A stretch of 64,000 bases of DNA. Origin: Prauserella_A sp040645195 (GTDB lineage Bacteria > Actinomycetota > Actinomycetes > Mycobacteriales > Pseudonocardiaceae). This document shows positions 44,913 through 53,738 of this stretch, piece after piece (the stretch's first letter is position 1; every line of letters begins with the position of its first letter). Below the pieces are notes generated by a model, which did no database searches, had not been told where the DNA came from, and saw only the letters and a list, made by a program, of their open reading frames with translations. The position numbers and the translations under genes were made by a program. The stretch lies in assembly GCF_040645195.1 (NCBI RefSeq), contig NZ_JBEYXW010000026.1, positions 28,208 to 92,207 of the forward strand, given 5' to 3'.

Positions 44913-45722
44913 GTGGGCGGAGCGGAACGGAACGCGCGTAAGCGCCGGCAACAGCAACAGGCGGCCGGCAAACAGGCTGTTGCCAAGGCCAGGCGCGGTA
45001 CGGACGCGAAACGGATCGGCATCATCGTCGCGGCGGTCGTGGTGGTGGCTGGCGTCGTCATCGGCGGGCTCATCTGGACCAACGCCTCGCGCAACGCCAC
45101 AGAAGGCCACACCATCGCCACCGTCCAGCCGGTGAGCTCGCAGTATCCCGAGCGCAGGGAGGGCCTCGTGGTGGTCACCGGCAACCCCGACGCCAAGACG
45201 ACGATCGACGTCTACGCCGACTTCCTGTGCCCGGTCTGCCGCCAGTTCCAGCAGACCTACGGCAAGCAGATCGAGCAGAAGGTGGCCGACGGCGTGTTGC
45301 AGGTGCGCACGCACATGATTCCGCTGCTGGTGAACAGGTCCGACCCGCCGGGTTACTCGCTCGACTCGGCCAATGCCGCGCTGCTCGCCGCCGAGGAGGG
45401 CAAGTTCACCGCCTTCCACGACAGCCTGTTCGCGAGCCAGCCCGAGGAGGGCAAGCGCGGGTACAGCAAGGAGCAGCTCATCCAGCTCGGCCGCGACCTC
45501 GGCATCACCGGCCAGGCGTTCGCCAACGGCGTCAACGGCGGCATGTTCGATCAGCAGCTCACCGCCGAGATGCAGCGAATCAGCCAGGACCAGGCGCTCC
45601 AGCGCGACTTCGGCAACGGCCAGCACGGCTTCGGTACGCCGACCGTTTCGGCCAACGGTGCGCTGGTCGACTACACCGATCCGCAGTGGCTCGACAAGCT
45701 GATCGCGACCAACCAGAGTTGA
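44913..45722 (+). CDS. DsbA-like membrane-anchored thioredoxin-fold protein
   Basis: A 269-residue protein with a basic, Gln-rich N-terminus (1-34), a membrane anchor (about 35-55), and a thioredoxin_4 domain outside the cell. The redox motif is CPVC (Cys106 and Cys109) in YADFLCPVCR, and the cis-Pro loop is GTPTV. It probably forms or isomerises disulfides in exported proteins. It starts at a GTG at 44913 with AGGAAGG upstream. Confidence 0.88.
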   Translation: MGGAERNARKRRQQQQAAGKQAVAKARRGTDAKRIGIIVAAVVVVAGVVIGGLIWTNASRNATEGHTIATVQPVSSQYPERREGLVVVTGNPDAKTTIDVYADFLCPVCRQFQQTYGKQIEQKVADGVLQVRTHMIPLLVNRSDPPGYSLDSANAALLAAEEGKFTAFHDSLFASQPEEGKRGYSKEQLIQLGRDLGITGQAFANGVNGGMFDQQLTAEMQRISQDQALQRDFGNGQHGFGTPTVSANGALVDYTDPQWLDKLIATNQS

Positions 45723-45827
45723 CCTTTTCCACCCTCCCGTGCACGGACAGTGTTCTAGGCTGAGCCGCGTGCGTGCGGAACCGTCCCGGTGGCACCCGCG
45801 TCGCACTCCGGGGGACGAGGAGGGTAC

Positions 45828-46166
45828 GTGGACGGGACACCACACCGCGGTTTCTGGGTCGACGAGGGCGCCTACACCGATTACGCACGGGCGATCGATC
45901 CGGCGGGGGACGATGTCCGGGCCGCTGGCAATTCGCATGTGGCGCCTCACATCGAGCTGGCGGGCGACGGTTTCTCCGCGATGGGTTCCGAAGCCGGGTT
46001 CGCCGGCGCTTACGCAGCGCGCATGCGCGGGCTCCAGGAGCGACTCGGCCGGCTCGGTGGGCAGTGGCAGCAGATGGGTGAGGCCGCGCGGCGGACCGGC
46101 GCCAACTACGACGCGGTCGAAGCCGAACAGCAGGCAACGGTCGACCGGCTCGGCAGGGAACTCTGA
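45828..46166 (+). CDS. EspC-like small protein, candidate type VII secretion substrate
   Basis: A 112-residue protein from the GTG at 45828 (ribosome site GAGGAGG). It is predicted to be two helices with aromatic and Gly positions, for example YARAIDPAGDDV and GFAGAYAARMRGLQERLGRLGGQWQQMG. The size and Trp-x-x-Met region recall WXG100/EspC-type ESX substrates, though a strict WXG motif is absent. The stop overlaps the NlpC/P60 gene start (ATGA), so they are probably co-produced and possibly co-secreted. Confidence 0.6.
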   Translation: MDGTPHRGFWVDEGAYTDYARAIDPAGDDVRAAGNSHVAPHIELAGDGFSAMGSEAGFAGAYAARMRGLQERLGRLGGQWQQMGEAARRTGANYDAVEAEQQATVDRLGREL

Positions 46167-47284
46167 TGACCGAGACCGCCGCGGTGGTGCGGTCGGCGCT
46201 GGACCTACCCGACCAGTTCGCGCAGAAGCTGCGCACCGACGATGCCGCCATCGATTCCGCCGTCGGTGGGCACACCGCCCTGCGGAGCTCGCTGGACGGC
46301 GTGACCGGCACGGTGGGCAGTCAGCGGGTCTCGCTCGCGCAGCGCTCGTCCGGTAACGCGACCGACCTGGCCACCAGCACCTCGGAGAGCCTCGAGCGCG
46401 AGGTCGAGGAGTTGCTGCAGGAGAGCAGGGAGATCGAGGACGCGGTCGCGGAAGCGGCCGAGGCGCTCAAGGTCGGCCAGATCGAGAACGACCGCCTCCG
46501 CGAGGAGATCATCCGCGAGATCAGCTCGACGATGAAAGCGGTCGCCGCGGCCAGGATGACCCCGCCGGTGCCGACCGGGGGACAGGCCGCGGTGCGTGAG
46601 CTCATGGTCTCGCTGCAGCGCAGGATCGGTGAGCTCACCGGCCAGGCCGCGGACACTAGCGCGGAAACGCTGAGCACGTTGACCGGTATCGCCGGCAGGC
46701 TCGGTGGCAACGAGTCCACCACCGCCAGCAGTGCGACCTCCACGCAGGTCGCGTCGTCGTTCAACACCAACGGCAGCGGCGGCTCCGGCGGTGGCGGTGG
46801 TTCCAGTGGTGGCGGCGGATACGGCGGCGGTGGCGGTGCTGTGACCAAACCGCGGCTGCCGGTGGCGATCCCGCCGCAGCCCGGTACCGGTGTGGAGATC
46901 AACCTCCCGAACGGAAAGACCGTCGAAGCGCCCAACGAGACTGCGGCCAAGGCCGTGCGCGCTGCGATCTCCCAGCTCGGCGTGCCGTACGTGTGGGGCG
47001 GTACCGCGCGCGGGGTCGGGCTCGACTGCAGCGGGCTGACCATGACGTCGTACGGCGAGGCGGGCCTGGAGATCCCCCGGATCGCCAACACGCAGACCGT
47101 CGGCGCGGAGGTGCCCTCGATCGACCAGCTCCTGCCCGGCGACCTGGTGGTGTGGTCCGGCCACGTCGCGATGGTCATCGGTGACGGGCTCATGATCGAG
47201 GCGGGTGACCCGGTGCAGATCGGGCCGATCCGGACCACCAACGCGGGACAGCAGTTCGTCGGCTTCTACCGCCCGACGGGCTAA
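46166..47284 (+). CDS. NlpC/P60 peptidoglycan hydrolase with helical N-terminus
   Basis: A 372-residue protein. The N-terminal half is helical with a coiled-coil stretch (about 70-130) and no Sec signal peptide. A Gly/Ser-rich linker (about 195-230) leads to a C-terminal NlpC/P60 domain. The catalytic Cys288 is in GLDCSGL and His333 in WSGHVAMVIG. Such enzymes cut the peptide stems of peptidoglycan. The lack of a signal and the WXG100-like partner suggest export by a type VII (ESX) system, whose core genes are not in this window. Confidence 0.85.
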   Translation: MTETAAVVRSALDLPDQFAQKLRTDDAAIDSAVGGHTALRSSLDGVTGTVGSQRVSLAQRSSGNATDLATSTSESLEREVEELLQESREIEDAVAEAAEALKVGQIENDRLREEIIREISSTMKAVAAARMTPPVPTGGQAAVRELMVSLQRRIGELTGQAADTSAETLSTLTGIAGRLGGNESTTASSATSTQVASSFNTNGSGGSGGGGGSSGGGGYGGGGGAVTKPRLPVAIPPQPGTGVEINLPNGKTVEAPNETAAKAVRAAISQLGVPYVWGGTARGVGLDCSGLTMTSYGEAGLEIPRIANTQTVGAEVPSIDQLLPGDLVVWSGHVAMVIGDGLMIEAGDPVQIGPIRTTNAGQQFVGFYRPTG

Positions 47285-47316
47285 GGTTGCGCCTGGAACG
47301 GGTGGGAGGCCGCGGG

Positions 47317-47709
47317 GTGGCGGAGATCGACGTCGACCGGGAAGCGTCCCGGGTCAGTGAACAGGTGGAACGCACTGCCGAGCGCGCGCAGGAGCAGTTC
47401 GCGCGGATCGGCAGCGTCGCGGGGCGCGCGGAGTCGGCCGACGGTGCGATCCGGGTCGAGGTGGCGCCAGGCGGTCTGCTCACCGATGTCCGGCTGACCC
47501 ATGCCTCGCTCCGGGCGGGTACGGATGCCGTCGCGCAGCAGATCGTGGAGCTCGCCCACCAGGCGACGCGCCGCGCGGGCGACCGGATGTACCGGGCGCT
47601 GGCGCCGGTGCTCGGCCCCGACGGCGAGAAACATCTCAGCTCACTCGGCTACGAGCCGTTGCCGGACGACGAGGACGAGTCCGCGTTCCCGGGATCTGGG
47701 GGAAGGTGA
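47317..47709 (+). CDS. YbaB/EbfC family protein (first of pair)
   Basis: A 130-residue protein from the GTG at 47317, preceded by GGGAGG at 7 bases. The central strands RVEVAPGGLLTDVRL and following helix are the YbaB fold; the C-terminus is acidic (DDEDES). In ESX loci, YbaB-like proteins such as EspL are companions of secreted substrates, so in this context it is more likely a secretion accessory than a nucleoid protein. It overlaps the next gene by 4 bases. Confidence 0.7.
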   Translation: MAEIDVDREASRVSEQVERTAERAQEQFARIGSVAGRAESADGAIRVEVAPGGLLTDVRLTHASLRAGTDAVAQQIVELAHQATRRAGDRMYRALAPVLGPDGEKHLSSLGYEPLPDDEDESAFPGSGGR

Positions 47710-48233
47710 ACGGCCCGATGGTGGAGCAGGTTCCCATCGAACGCACGACACAGCAGCTGATCGCCGACGCTCGTGCCCGGCAGGAGGCGCTGGCCCAGGT
47801 CGACAGCCTGATGGCCAAGGCCACCGGCACGGCACACGACATGGACAACACGATCGAGCTCACCGTTGACGCGCGCGGCAAGCTGCTGAACCTCCGGCTC
47901 GCTCCGGCGGCGGTGAACTGGGGGCCCGACCGGCTCGGTTCGCTCATCGTCGAGGTCGCTCAGGTCGCGATGCAGGAGGCGACCCAGAACAGCTACAACC
48001 AGGTCGCCCTGCTGCTCGGCGAGGACATGACGTATCTGATCGAGCAGCTCTCCGGCATGCCGGCGCCGGCGCGCGCGGCGAACGACGACAGCGGCCTCAC
48101 GGTGGAGGAGTTCCAGCGGCGCCGCGAGGAGCGCCTGGGCGCCACCCAGCGCCGCGCGCCCGCCCGGCCCGCCGAACCCGAGGACGAGGACCTGTACTCG
48201 TTCGATCCGGCTACGCTGCGTTCCGATCGCTGA
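47706..48233 (+). CDS. YbaB/EbfC family protein (second of pair)
   Basis: A 175-residue protein. An N-terminal helical part is followed by IELTVDARGKLLNLRLAPAAV, the same strand-turn pattern as the gene before it, then a helix and an Arg/Glu-rich tail (QRRREERLGATQRRAPARP). It starts at a GTG that overlaps the upstream stop. The pair and the NlpC/P60 gene form one transcription unit. It ends 76 bases before tRNA-Ala. Confidence 0.75.
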   Translation: MNGPMVEQVPIERTTQQLIADARARQEALAQVDSLMAKATGTAHDMDNTIELTVDARGKLLNLRLAPAAVNWGPDRLGSLIVEVAQVAMQEATQNSYNQVALLLGEDMTYLIEQLSGMPAPARAANDDSGLTVEEFQRRREERLGATQRRAPARPAEPEDEDLYSFDPATLRSDR

Positions 48234-48308
48234 GCCGACCCCCGTGCACGGTCAGTTTGGTGGTGGGGTACATTATTCAACACGTGAGCGACGAGGTCGC
48301 TTCACTTC

Positions 48309-48381
48309 GGGGCTATGGCGCAGCTGGTAGCGCACCTCACTGGCAGTGAGGGGGTCAGGGGTTCGAGTCCCCTTAGCTCCA
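48309..48381 (+). tRNA. tRNA-Ala (GGC)
   Basis: A 73-base cloverleaf: acceptor stem GGGGCTA with TAGCTCC, anticodon loop CTGGCAG with GGC, and T-arm AGGGGTTCGAGTCCCCT. CCA is not encoded. It marks the left side of the accessory region, and its 3' half is a plausible integrase attachment site, although the second copy is not in the window. Confidence 0.95.
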
Positions 48382-48391
48382 CAGTTTCAAG

Positions 48392-48432
48392 ATAGCCCGG
48401 CACTGCGTTTTCCGCAGGTCGGGCATTGTTTT
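48392..48432 (+). terminator. Terminator after tRNA-Ala
   Basis: A hairpin built on GCCCGGC and CTGCG with CGCAG and GTCGGGC around a TTTT loop, followed by ATTGTTTTT. It ends the tRNA transcript. Confidence 0.75.
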
Positions 48433-49065
48433 TAGGTGGCGAAATCTTGTCCATTGTGGACTCCTATTAAGTTACCCTTCAGTAACTGGGGCAAAACTGG
48501 GGCAGTCGGTGACCCCCTTTGAAACGGGGTCACCAAAAACTGCCCCAGGCCATTAACCCGGATGGGTGTTTTCGGAAGGCTCTTGCGGTTCAAGGTTCGT
48601 GTCGCCGGGATCGGCAATCTGGGCCGGGTCTTGAGCAGACGGGCTGACGCGCTGCCCAGCGCGCGGCAATGACTGTCGCTTCGCGGGTGTTGGCGCCCCG
48701 GGAAATCTGAGATCCAGGCTGGCGTAACGGCGCGCTGCGGCCGGGAGATTAGGCAAGCGTGACAACGGTGCCCTGCGTTGAGGCCGATGCTCTCGCTTAT
48801 CGAGGGCCTGGAGTCACCTTTGGCGCACTACGCGGTGGGGGGCGAGACACGGACCTTGTTCGGCTGGTTCGGGATCTGGCGTCGCCAGCTTGTCGATCTC
48901 GCACAGGCATCAGAACAAGGTCTTCTGATCGGCTGTTTTGTACCCCCGGTCCAGCTGCCTCGCGTCCCGTCGAGGCGACCGGGTTGTTGTGAGATGCGCA
49001 CGCAATCGACGCGAGGTCTTCGCGCAGTGTCGCCGGTGCTGGTCGCGAGGGTGGCTTCGGCGAAC
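48433..49065. other. Gene-poor tract next to tRNA-Ala with a long inverted repeat
   Basis: I see no convincing gene here. The main structure is a two-step inverted repeat: a 10-bp outer stem (48497-48506 with 48539-48548) encloses a 9-bp inner stem (48508-48516 with 48526-48534). The direct repeat ACTGGGGCA occurs just before it. Its place, 120 bases past a tRNA 3' end, fits the edge of an integrated element. Open frames on both strands beyond it look non-coding. Confidence 0.45.
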
Positions 49066-49159
49066 ATGCGACGTGATCGTCCACGAGTTGCTTCACCTGC
49101 GCGACCGCATTCAGGGGAAGCGCTTCGAAGCCACGATGTCCGCCATCGTGCCGCTTTGA
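49066..49159 (+). pseudogene. Remnant of a YgjP-type (M48-like) metallopeptidase gene
   Basis: The last 30 codons before a stop read CDVIVHELLHLRDRIQGKRF..., which is the zinc motif HELLH and following helix of the YgjP-like peptidases often found beside type I restriction genes. Upstream sequence in the frame does not continue the domain, so only the C-terminal end remains. Confidence 0.55.
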
Positions 49160-49233
49160 GGCGAGCTTGAGCGACGGAGCCAACACTCCACGGAACAGGT
49201 CGCTCGTGGATAACGACGGAGGGAAACCTGGCA

Positions 49234-51813
49234 ATGGCGTTTCAGGGCAAGACCAAGAAGGTCCAGCAGCAGTTCGGCTCCCCGGAGGAGATGTACCTTC
49301 GCGGGTCATTGCCGCGGACGGCCGACGCTGTCAGCTCGCTGTGGATCCACCAGGGTGACGTTCTCCGTGCCTATGCCGAGAAGCACCAGGACACGGCCGA
49401 CCTCGCCCTGGAACTGCCAACCGGCACGGGAAAGACGCTGCCGGGACTGCTCATCGCCGAATGGGTCCGGCGCAAGGCAGAAGGACCGGTGCTGTTTGCG
49501 GCTCCGACCAGGCAACTCGCCGACCAGGTGGCGAAAACAGCGAAGAACGAAGGGGTGCCTGCTCGTCTCCTGATCGGCAGCCACCTCGGCTGGAGTGCGA
49601 CGGACCGGACGGATGTCGAGGGCGGCGAAGCGATCGCGATCACGACGTATAGCTCGATCTTCAACAGCCACCCGAAGCTGCCCGAGCCGCGTCTCGTCGT
49701 GCTTGACGATGCCCATGCTGGTGAGCAGTTCGTCGGCGAGCAGTACGGCATTACGATCCGCCGGTACGAGGCGGAGGCCGCCTACCTAACGGTCCTGGAG
49801 GCCCTGAGGCCGTTCACGTCGGGTCTGCAGATCCAGCGGCTCCAGGGTGCGCCGGATCCCGGCGCGCATCACCAGGTGCGTCTCATCGTGCCCGCCGTCG
49901 ATGCGGCCGCGCTCGCGCGGCTCGACACTGCTCTGGCTCGGCTCGCTGAGCCCTTCAAGTTCCAGTTCGCCATGATCCGCAGCGGACTTGCCTCCAGCTG
50001 CGTCTACGTCTCCTACGGCGGCATCCAGATCCGCCCGATGATTCCGCCGACCTTCGAAAACCGAGTGTTCTCTCGTGCTGGCCAGCGGGTGTACCTGTCG
50101 GCAACTCTCGGCTCTGGCGGAGAGCTTGAGCGGGCTTTCGGTCGCTTCGAAATCACCCGAATGCCACTCCCATCCAAGACCCCACCGCGGTCCGGCCGAC
50201 GCCTGTTCGTCTTCCCCGACCTCGTCAAGGGTGGCGACGCCGTCGGCCTGACGAAGGGCGTCGTCGCCGTCACGAATAAGGCGCTCGTGCTCAGCCAGAC
50301 GACGTCAGCGGTGGCCGAACAGGCGGCGCGTTTGCTCGCGGGTGAAGGAGTCCCCGCATTCGGCAAGGAGATTGTTGAGCAGGGCCTCGCCAGCTTCGCC
50401 AAGGCGCCAATAGGCGTGCTCGGCCTCGCGAACAGATACGACGGCATGGACCTGCCAGGTGACCACTGTCGGATCATGGTGCTCGACGGCAAGCCGGACG
50501 CCGTGAGTTTGCAGGAGAAGTTTCTCAGCGAACGAGCGGAGGCAAGCGCCGCACTCTCCGAGCGTCTGCGGACACGGATCGTGCAGGGCGCTGGACGCGC
50601 AACTCGTGGTCCGAACGATTACGCCGTCGTGGTAGTGCGTGGCGCCGACATCACGCGGTACTTCTCGCGCCGGGAGAACCAGACCGCCTTGGAGCCCGAG
50701 CTGCAAGCAGAGGTCCAGTTCGGATGGGACAACAGCAAGGGACAGGACGCCGGGGACATCCTGGACAACGTTCGGATCTTCCTCGATCACGATGTCGAGT
50801 GGCGCGAGGGCGGTGAGCCCCACCTCGCTGAGTTTCGTGAGGAGGCCGAGAAGGTCGAGGTGCCTGGCGCTGCCGCGCTCGGTGAGTCCGCACAGCTGGA
50901 GGTCGAAGCCTGGGAGCTCGCGTTCGGTGAGGACTGGACCGCAGCCAGCCAGAAGCTCGAGGAAGCTGCTCGCGTGGTCGGCAAGGGTGGCGCCGCCACC
51001 CGGGGCTACCGCGGGCTGCTGCTCTACCTGGCTGGCGTCTGGCTGCACCTGGGCGCTGAGAGCGAGGCGCACCGCGCCCACTCACGCCAGCTCGTCCGCG
51101 ACGCGGCCAAGGCATCGATTCGCGGCACGTGGCTAAAGGAGATGAAGGAGATGCCCGGGGCCGAAGAGGTGCCGCTCGCCGTCGCCGATGTAGTGGCGAT
51201 CAACGCCATCGTCGCCAAGATCACTGGGAAGCTCAAGCCGAACAAGATCAAGGAAGTCCTCGCGGAGATGTGCGAGGCGCTGGGGCAAGAAAACGCGACG
51301 CCGTACGAGGTGGCTCTGAACACCCTCGGGGCCTTCCTCGGTGCGGAGGCGGCCAAGCCTGCCGGTCAGGGGCGCTGCGATTCAGCCTGGCGCTGGGGTT
51401 CCGCGCTCTGGGTGACACTGGAGGCGAAGTCGGAGGAGCACTCCGATGGCCTGCTGCCGCTCAAGGATATCCGGCAGGCCAACACACAGCTCGATCAGCT
51501 GGCCACTGACCAGGGCGTCGACAACGCTCCGGCGGGGAGCCCGACGATCATCGTCTCCGATCGCCTGACGCCTGCTCCCGAGCACGCCGCTGTAGCGAAC
51601 CCGAACGTCTATCTGGCGTCGACCGACGTGGTTAGTCAGATTGCCGGCGACATCGATGTGGTCTGGGCCAACCTGCTTGCGAGTGTTGCGAAGCAGGAAC
51701 CGGTGCACGTGCTGCGGCGCCACGTGCAGGAGACGCTCGCGGAGAGCGGTTGTCTCCCGACCCAGGTGGTCGATCGGTTTACCCAGGAGCGCATCCGGCC
51801 GGGCGAGGCATGA
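49234..51813 (+). CDS. XPD/DinG-like helicase fused to a candidate PD-(D/E)xK nuclease
   Basis: An 859-residue protein, start ATG at 49234 with GGAGGGAAA upstream. Helicase motif I is PTGTGKT (62-68) and motif II is DDAH (158-161); YLSATLGSGGELERAFG is a superfamily-2 motif III-like segment, and QGAGRATRG (about 450) is motif VI. The C-terminal domain (about 690-830) has Asp716 and, on the next strand, Glu730-x-Lys732 in TLEAKSEE, then a helix QANTQLDQL; this fits a PD-(D/E)xK nuclease core. Its place in an island with restriction and Gabija-like genes suggests phage defence. I do not recognise it as a named system. Confidence 0.8.
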   Translation: MAFQGKTKKVQQQFGSPEEMYLRGSLPRTADAVSSLWIHQGDVLRAYAEKHQDTADLALELPTGTGKTLPGLLIAEWVRRKAEGPVLFAAPTRQLADQVAKTAKNEGVPARLLIGSHLGWSATDRTDVEGGEAIAITTYSSIFNSHPKLPEPRLVVLDDAHAGEQFVGEQYGITIRRYEAEAAYLTVLEALRPFTSGLQIQRLQGAPDPGAHHQVRLIVPAVDAAALARLDTALARLAEPFKFQFAMIRSGLASSCVYVSYGGIQIRPMIPPTFENRVFSRAGQRVYLSATLGSGGELERAFGRFEITRMPLPSKTPPRSGRRLFVFPDLVKGGDAVGLTKGVVAVTNKALVLSQTTSAVAEQAARLLAGEGVPAFGKEIVEQGLASFAKAPIGVLGLANRYDGMDLPGDHCRIMVLDGKPDAVSLQEKFLSERAEASAALSERLRTRIVQGAGRATRGPNDYAVVVVRGADITRYFSRRENQTALEPELQAEVQFGWDNSKGQDAGDILDNVRIFLDHDVEWREGGEPHLAEFREEAEKVEVPGAAALGESAQLEVEAWELAFGEDWTAASQKLEEAARVVGKGGAATRGYRGLLLYLAGVWLHLGAESEAHRAHSRQLVRDAAKASIRGTWLKEMKEMPGAEEVPLAVADVVAINAIVAKITGKLKPNKIKEVLAEMCEALGQENATPYEVALNTLGAFLGAEAAKPAGQGRCDSAWRWGSALWVTLEAKSEEHSDGLLPLKDIRQANTQLDQLATDQGVDNAPAGSPTIIVSDRLTPAPEHAAVANPNVYLASTDVVSQIAGDIDVVWANLLASVAKQEPVHVLRRHVQETLAESGCLPTQVVDRFTQERIRPGEA

Positions 51814-51814
51814 C

Positions 51815-52236
51815 ATGCTGCTGCGCCCTGATCACAGCGATTTCCTGGACGGCCTGTACTCGAGCCTCGCCGAGTTGTACGCGACCTGTAGCGCGATCTG
51901 CCAGACTTCACGGCGGGCGAGCGGGCCGGGCTCTTCATCGGCACGGCGGCCGAGATGCACGGACTGAGCATGGGAAGTGTGGACGAGAGCCAGGTTCCCT
52001 GCCGGGTGTGCCGCACACCGAGCGTGATCACAGCAGAGACGACTGGCTGCCCTCGCTGGCCGTCGTCCTGGTTGAAGCGCGTTGCGATCGAGCTTACGCA
52101 TCTTCTGCTCGGCACCAGCAGCGTCGACCTTTCGATCGCACCTAGGGGAGCGACCGTACCGCCGACGATCGCGTGTGCGCCCCACCCACAGCCAGTACGA
52201 CCCCAGGTGGTCCGGATTGCGTCCCTGCCCGTTTGA
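51815..52236 (+). pseudogene. Probable frameshifted remnant after the helicase gene
   Basis: A short frame from 51815 (MLLRPDHSDFLDGLYSSLAE) loses coding character and stops at 51967. A second frame carries FTAGERAGLFIGTAAEMHGL around 51900-51965, and a third carries DDWLPSLAVVLVEARCDRAYA around 52035-52095. Together they look like one small gene broken by two frameshifts that once followed the helicase gene. No family recognised. Confidence 0.35.
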
Positions 52237-52250
52237 CCTCCGCCAGGGGT

Positions 52251-53738
52251 TCAATCTTGCATCACCCCAGGCGACGGTTCGAGGGCTACCGCAACGGCCT
52301 CCAGTTCGGCGAGCGCGGCGGTGAGGTCCTCGATGATCTCGCGGGCGATGAGATGGGGCGCTGGGAGGTTATCGGTGTCTTCGAGCGACTCATCACGGAG
52401 CCACGTGATGTCCAGGTTGACTTTGTCCCGCGCGATGAGTTCGTCGTAGGTGAACGACTTGAACCGCTCGGACTCGATCCGCTCTGAGCGCGGCCCTCCG
52501 GGCGCATAGCACTCGACGAAGTCGTCAAGGTCCAGGCGACGCAGCGGGTTCTGCTTGAGCGTGAAGTGTTGGTTGGTGCGCAGGTCGTAGACCCAGAGCC
52601 TCTCGGTCCAGGGATGCTCGGCCGCGGGCTTCTTGTCGAAGAACAGCACGTTCGCCTTCACACCCTGCGCATAGAAGATGCCGGTCGGCAGACGCAGCAT
52701 GGTATGGAGGTCGAAGTCACGGAGCAGCTTGCGCCGCAGAATCTCGCCGGCGCCACCCTCGAAGAGAACGTTGTCGGGGAGTACCACGGCTGCCCGACCG
52801 TTGATGTCCAGGATCGTGGAGATGTGCTGGAGGAAGTTGAGCTGCTTGTTCGACGTAGTGACGACGAAATCCTGGCGCTCAATCTCGCGGTCTTCGCGCA
52901 CTTCGGCCCCGTCGGCGCCGATCATCATCAAGGATGATTTCCGGCCAAACGGTGGATTGGACAGTACGACCGACCACCGCTCGCCTGGGTCGGCGATTAG
53001 GGCGTCCCGGACCTCGATCAACGAGTCACCGGCCGGGTCGCCGATGCCGTGAAGGATCAGGTTCATCGCTGCGAGTCGGGCTGTGCCGTCAACCAGCTCG
53101 TAGCCGTAGACGAAGTCGTGCTGCAGGTGGTTCTTCTCGGTTCGCGTCATCGACTCCGAACCACGGGAGGCGTACTCGTGCGCAGCGAGCAGAAAGCCAC
53201 CTGTTCCGGAAGCGGGGTCAACCACTCTGTCCTTCACCGTCGGCTGGACACAGTCGACCATCGCCTGGATGACGGCGCGCGGCGTGAAGTACTGACCCGC
53301 GCCGGACTTGATGTCCTCGGCCCCCTTTGACAAGAGCGCCTCGTAGGCGTCGCCCTTGATGTCGGTGCCGGTGGCCGACCAGTTTTCTTTGTCGATGAGG
53401 TCGACAATGAGTCGCTTCAGCTTCGCAGGGTCCTGGATCCGGTTCTGCGCCTTGCGGAAGATGGTGCCGAGCACACCCGGTCGTTTCCCCAGTTCCTCCA
53501 GGATGTGCCGGTACTGCGTCTCCAGTGCGTCGCCCTTGGCGTCCAGTAGTGTCTGCCAGGAGTACTCCGACGGGACGATCTGCTGCGGGTTGAGCTTCCG
53601 GGTGGCGCGCTCGTGCGCCATCTTGAGGAACAGAAGGTAGGTGAGCTGCTCGGTGTACTCGATCGTGCCGACACCGTCGTCGCGCAGTACGTTGCAATAC
53701 GACCACAGCTTGTCGACCAAGCGACGCGCGTCAGACAC
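52251..53738 (-). CDS. hsdM: Type I restriction-modification methyltransferase subunit M
   Basis: A 495-residue N6-adenine methyltransferase. The N-terminal HsdM_N helical domain (VDKLWSYCNVLRDDGVGTIE) comes first, then the SAM-binding motif I DPASGTGGFLLAA, and the catalytic motif IV NPPFGRKSS. It works with HsdS for modification and with HsdS and HsdR for restriction. The start is the GTG at 53738, overlapping the hsdS stop. It is the last gene of the operon. Confidence 0.95.
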   Translation of the reverse strand: MSDARRLVDKLWSYCNVLRDDGVGTIEYTEQLTYLLFLKMAHERATRKLNPQQIVPSEYSWQTLLDAKGDALETQYRHILEELGKRPGVLGTIFRKAQNRIQDPAKLKRLIVDLIDKENWSATGTDIKGDAYEALLSKGAEDIKSGAGQYFTPRAVIQAMVDCVQPTVKDRVVDPASGTGGFLLAAHEYASRGSESMTRTEKNHLQHDFVYGYELVDGTARLAAMNLILHGIGDPAGDSLIEVRDALIADPGERWSVVLSNPPFGRKSSLMMIGADGAEVREDREIERQDFVVTTSNKQLNFLQHISTILDINGRAAVVLPDNVLFEGGAGEILRRKLLRDFDLHTMLRLPTGIFYAQGVKANVLFFDKKPAAEHPWTERLWVYDLRTNQHFTLKQNPLRRLDLDDFVECYAPGGPRSERIESERFKSFTYDELIARDKVNLDITWLRDESLEDTDNLPAPHLIAREIIEDLTAALAELEAVAVALEPSPGVMQD

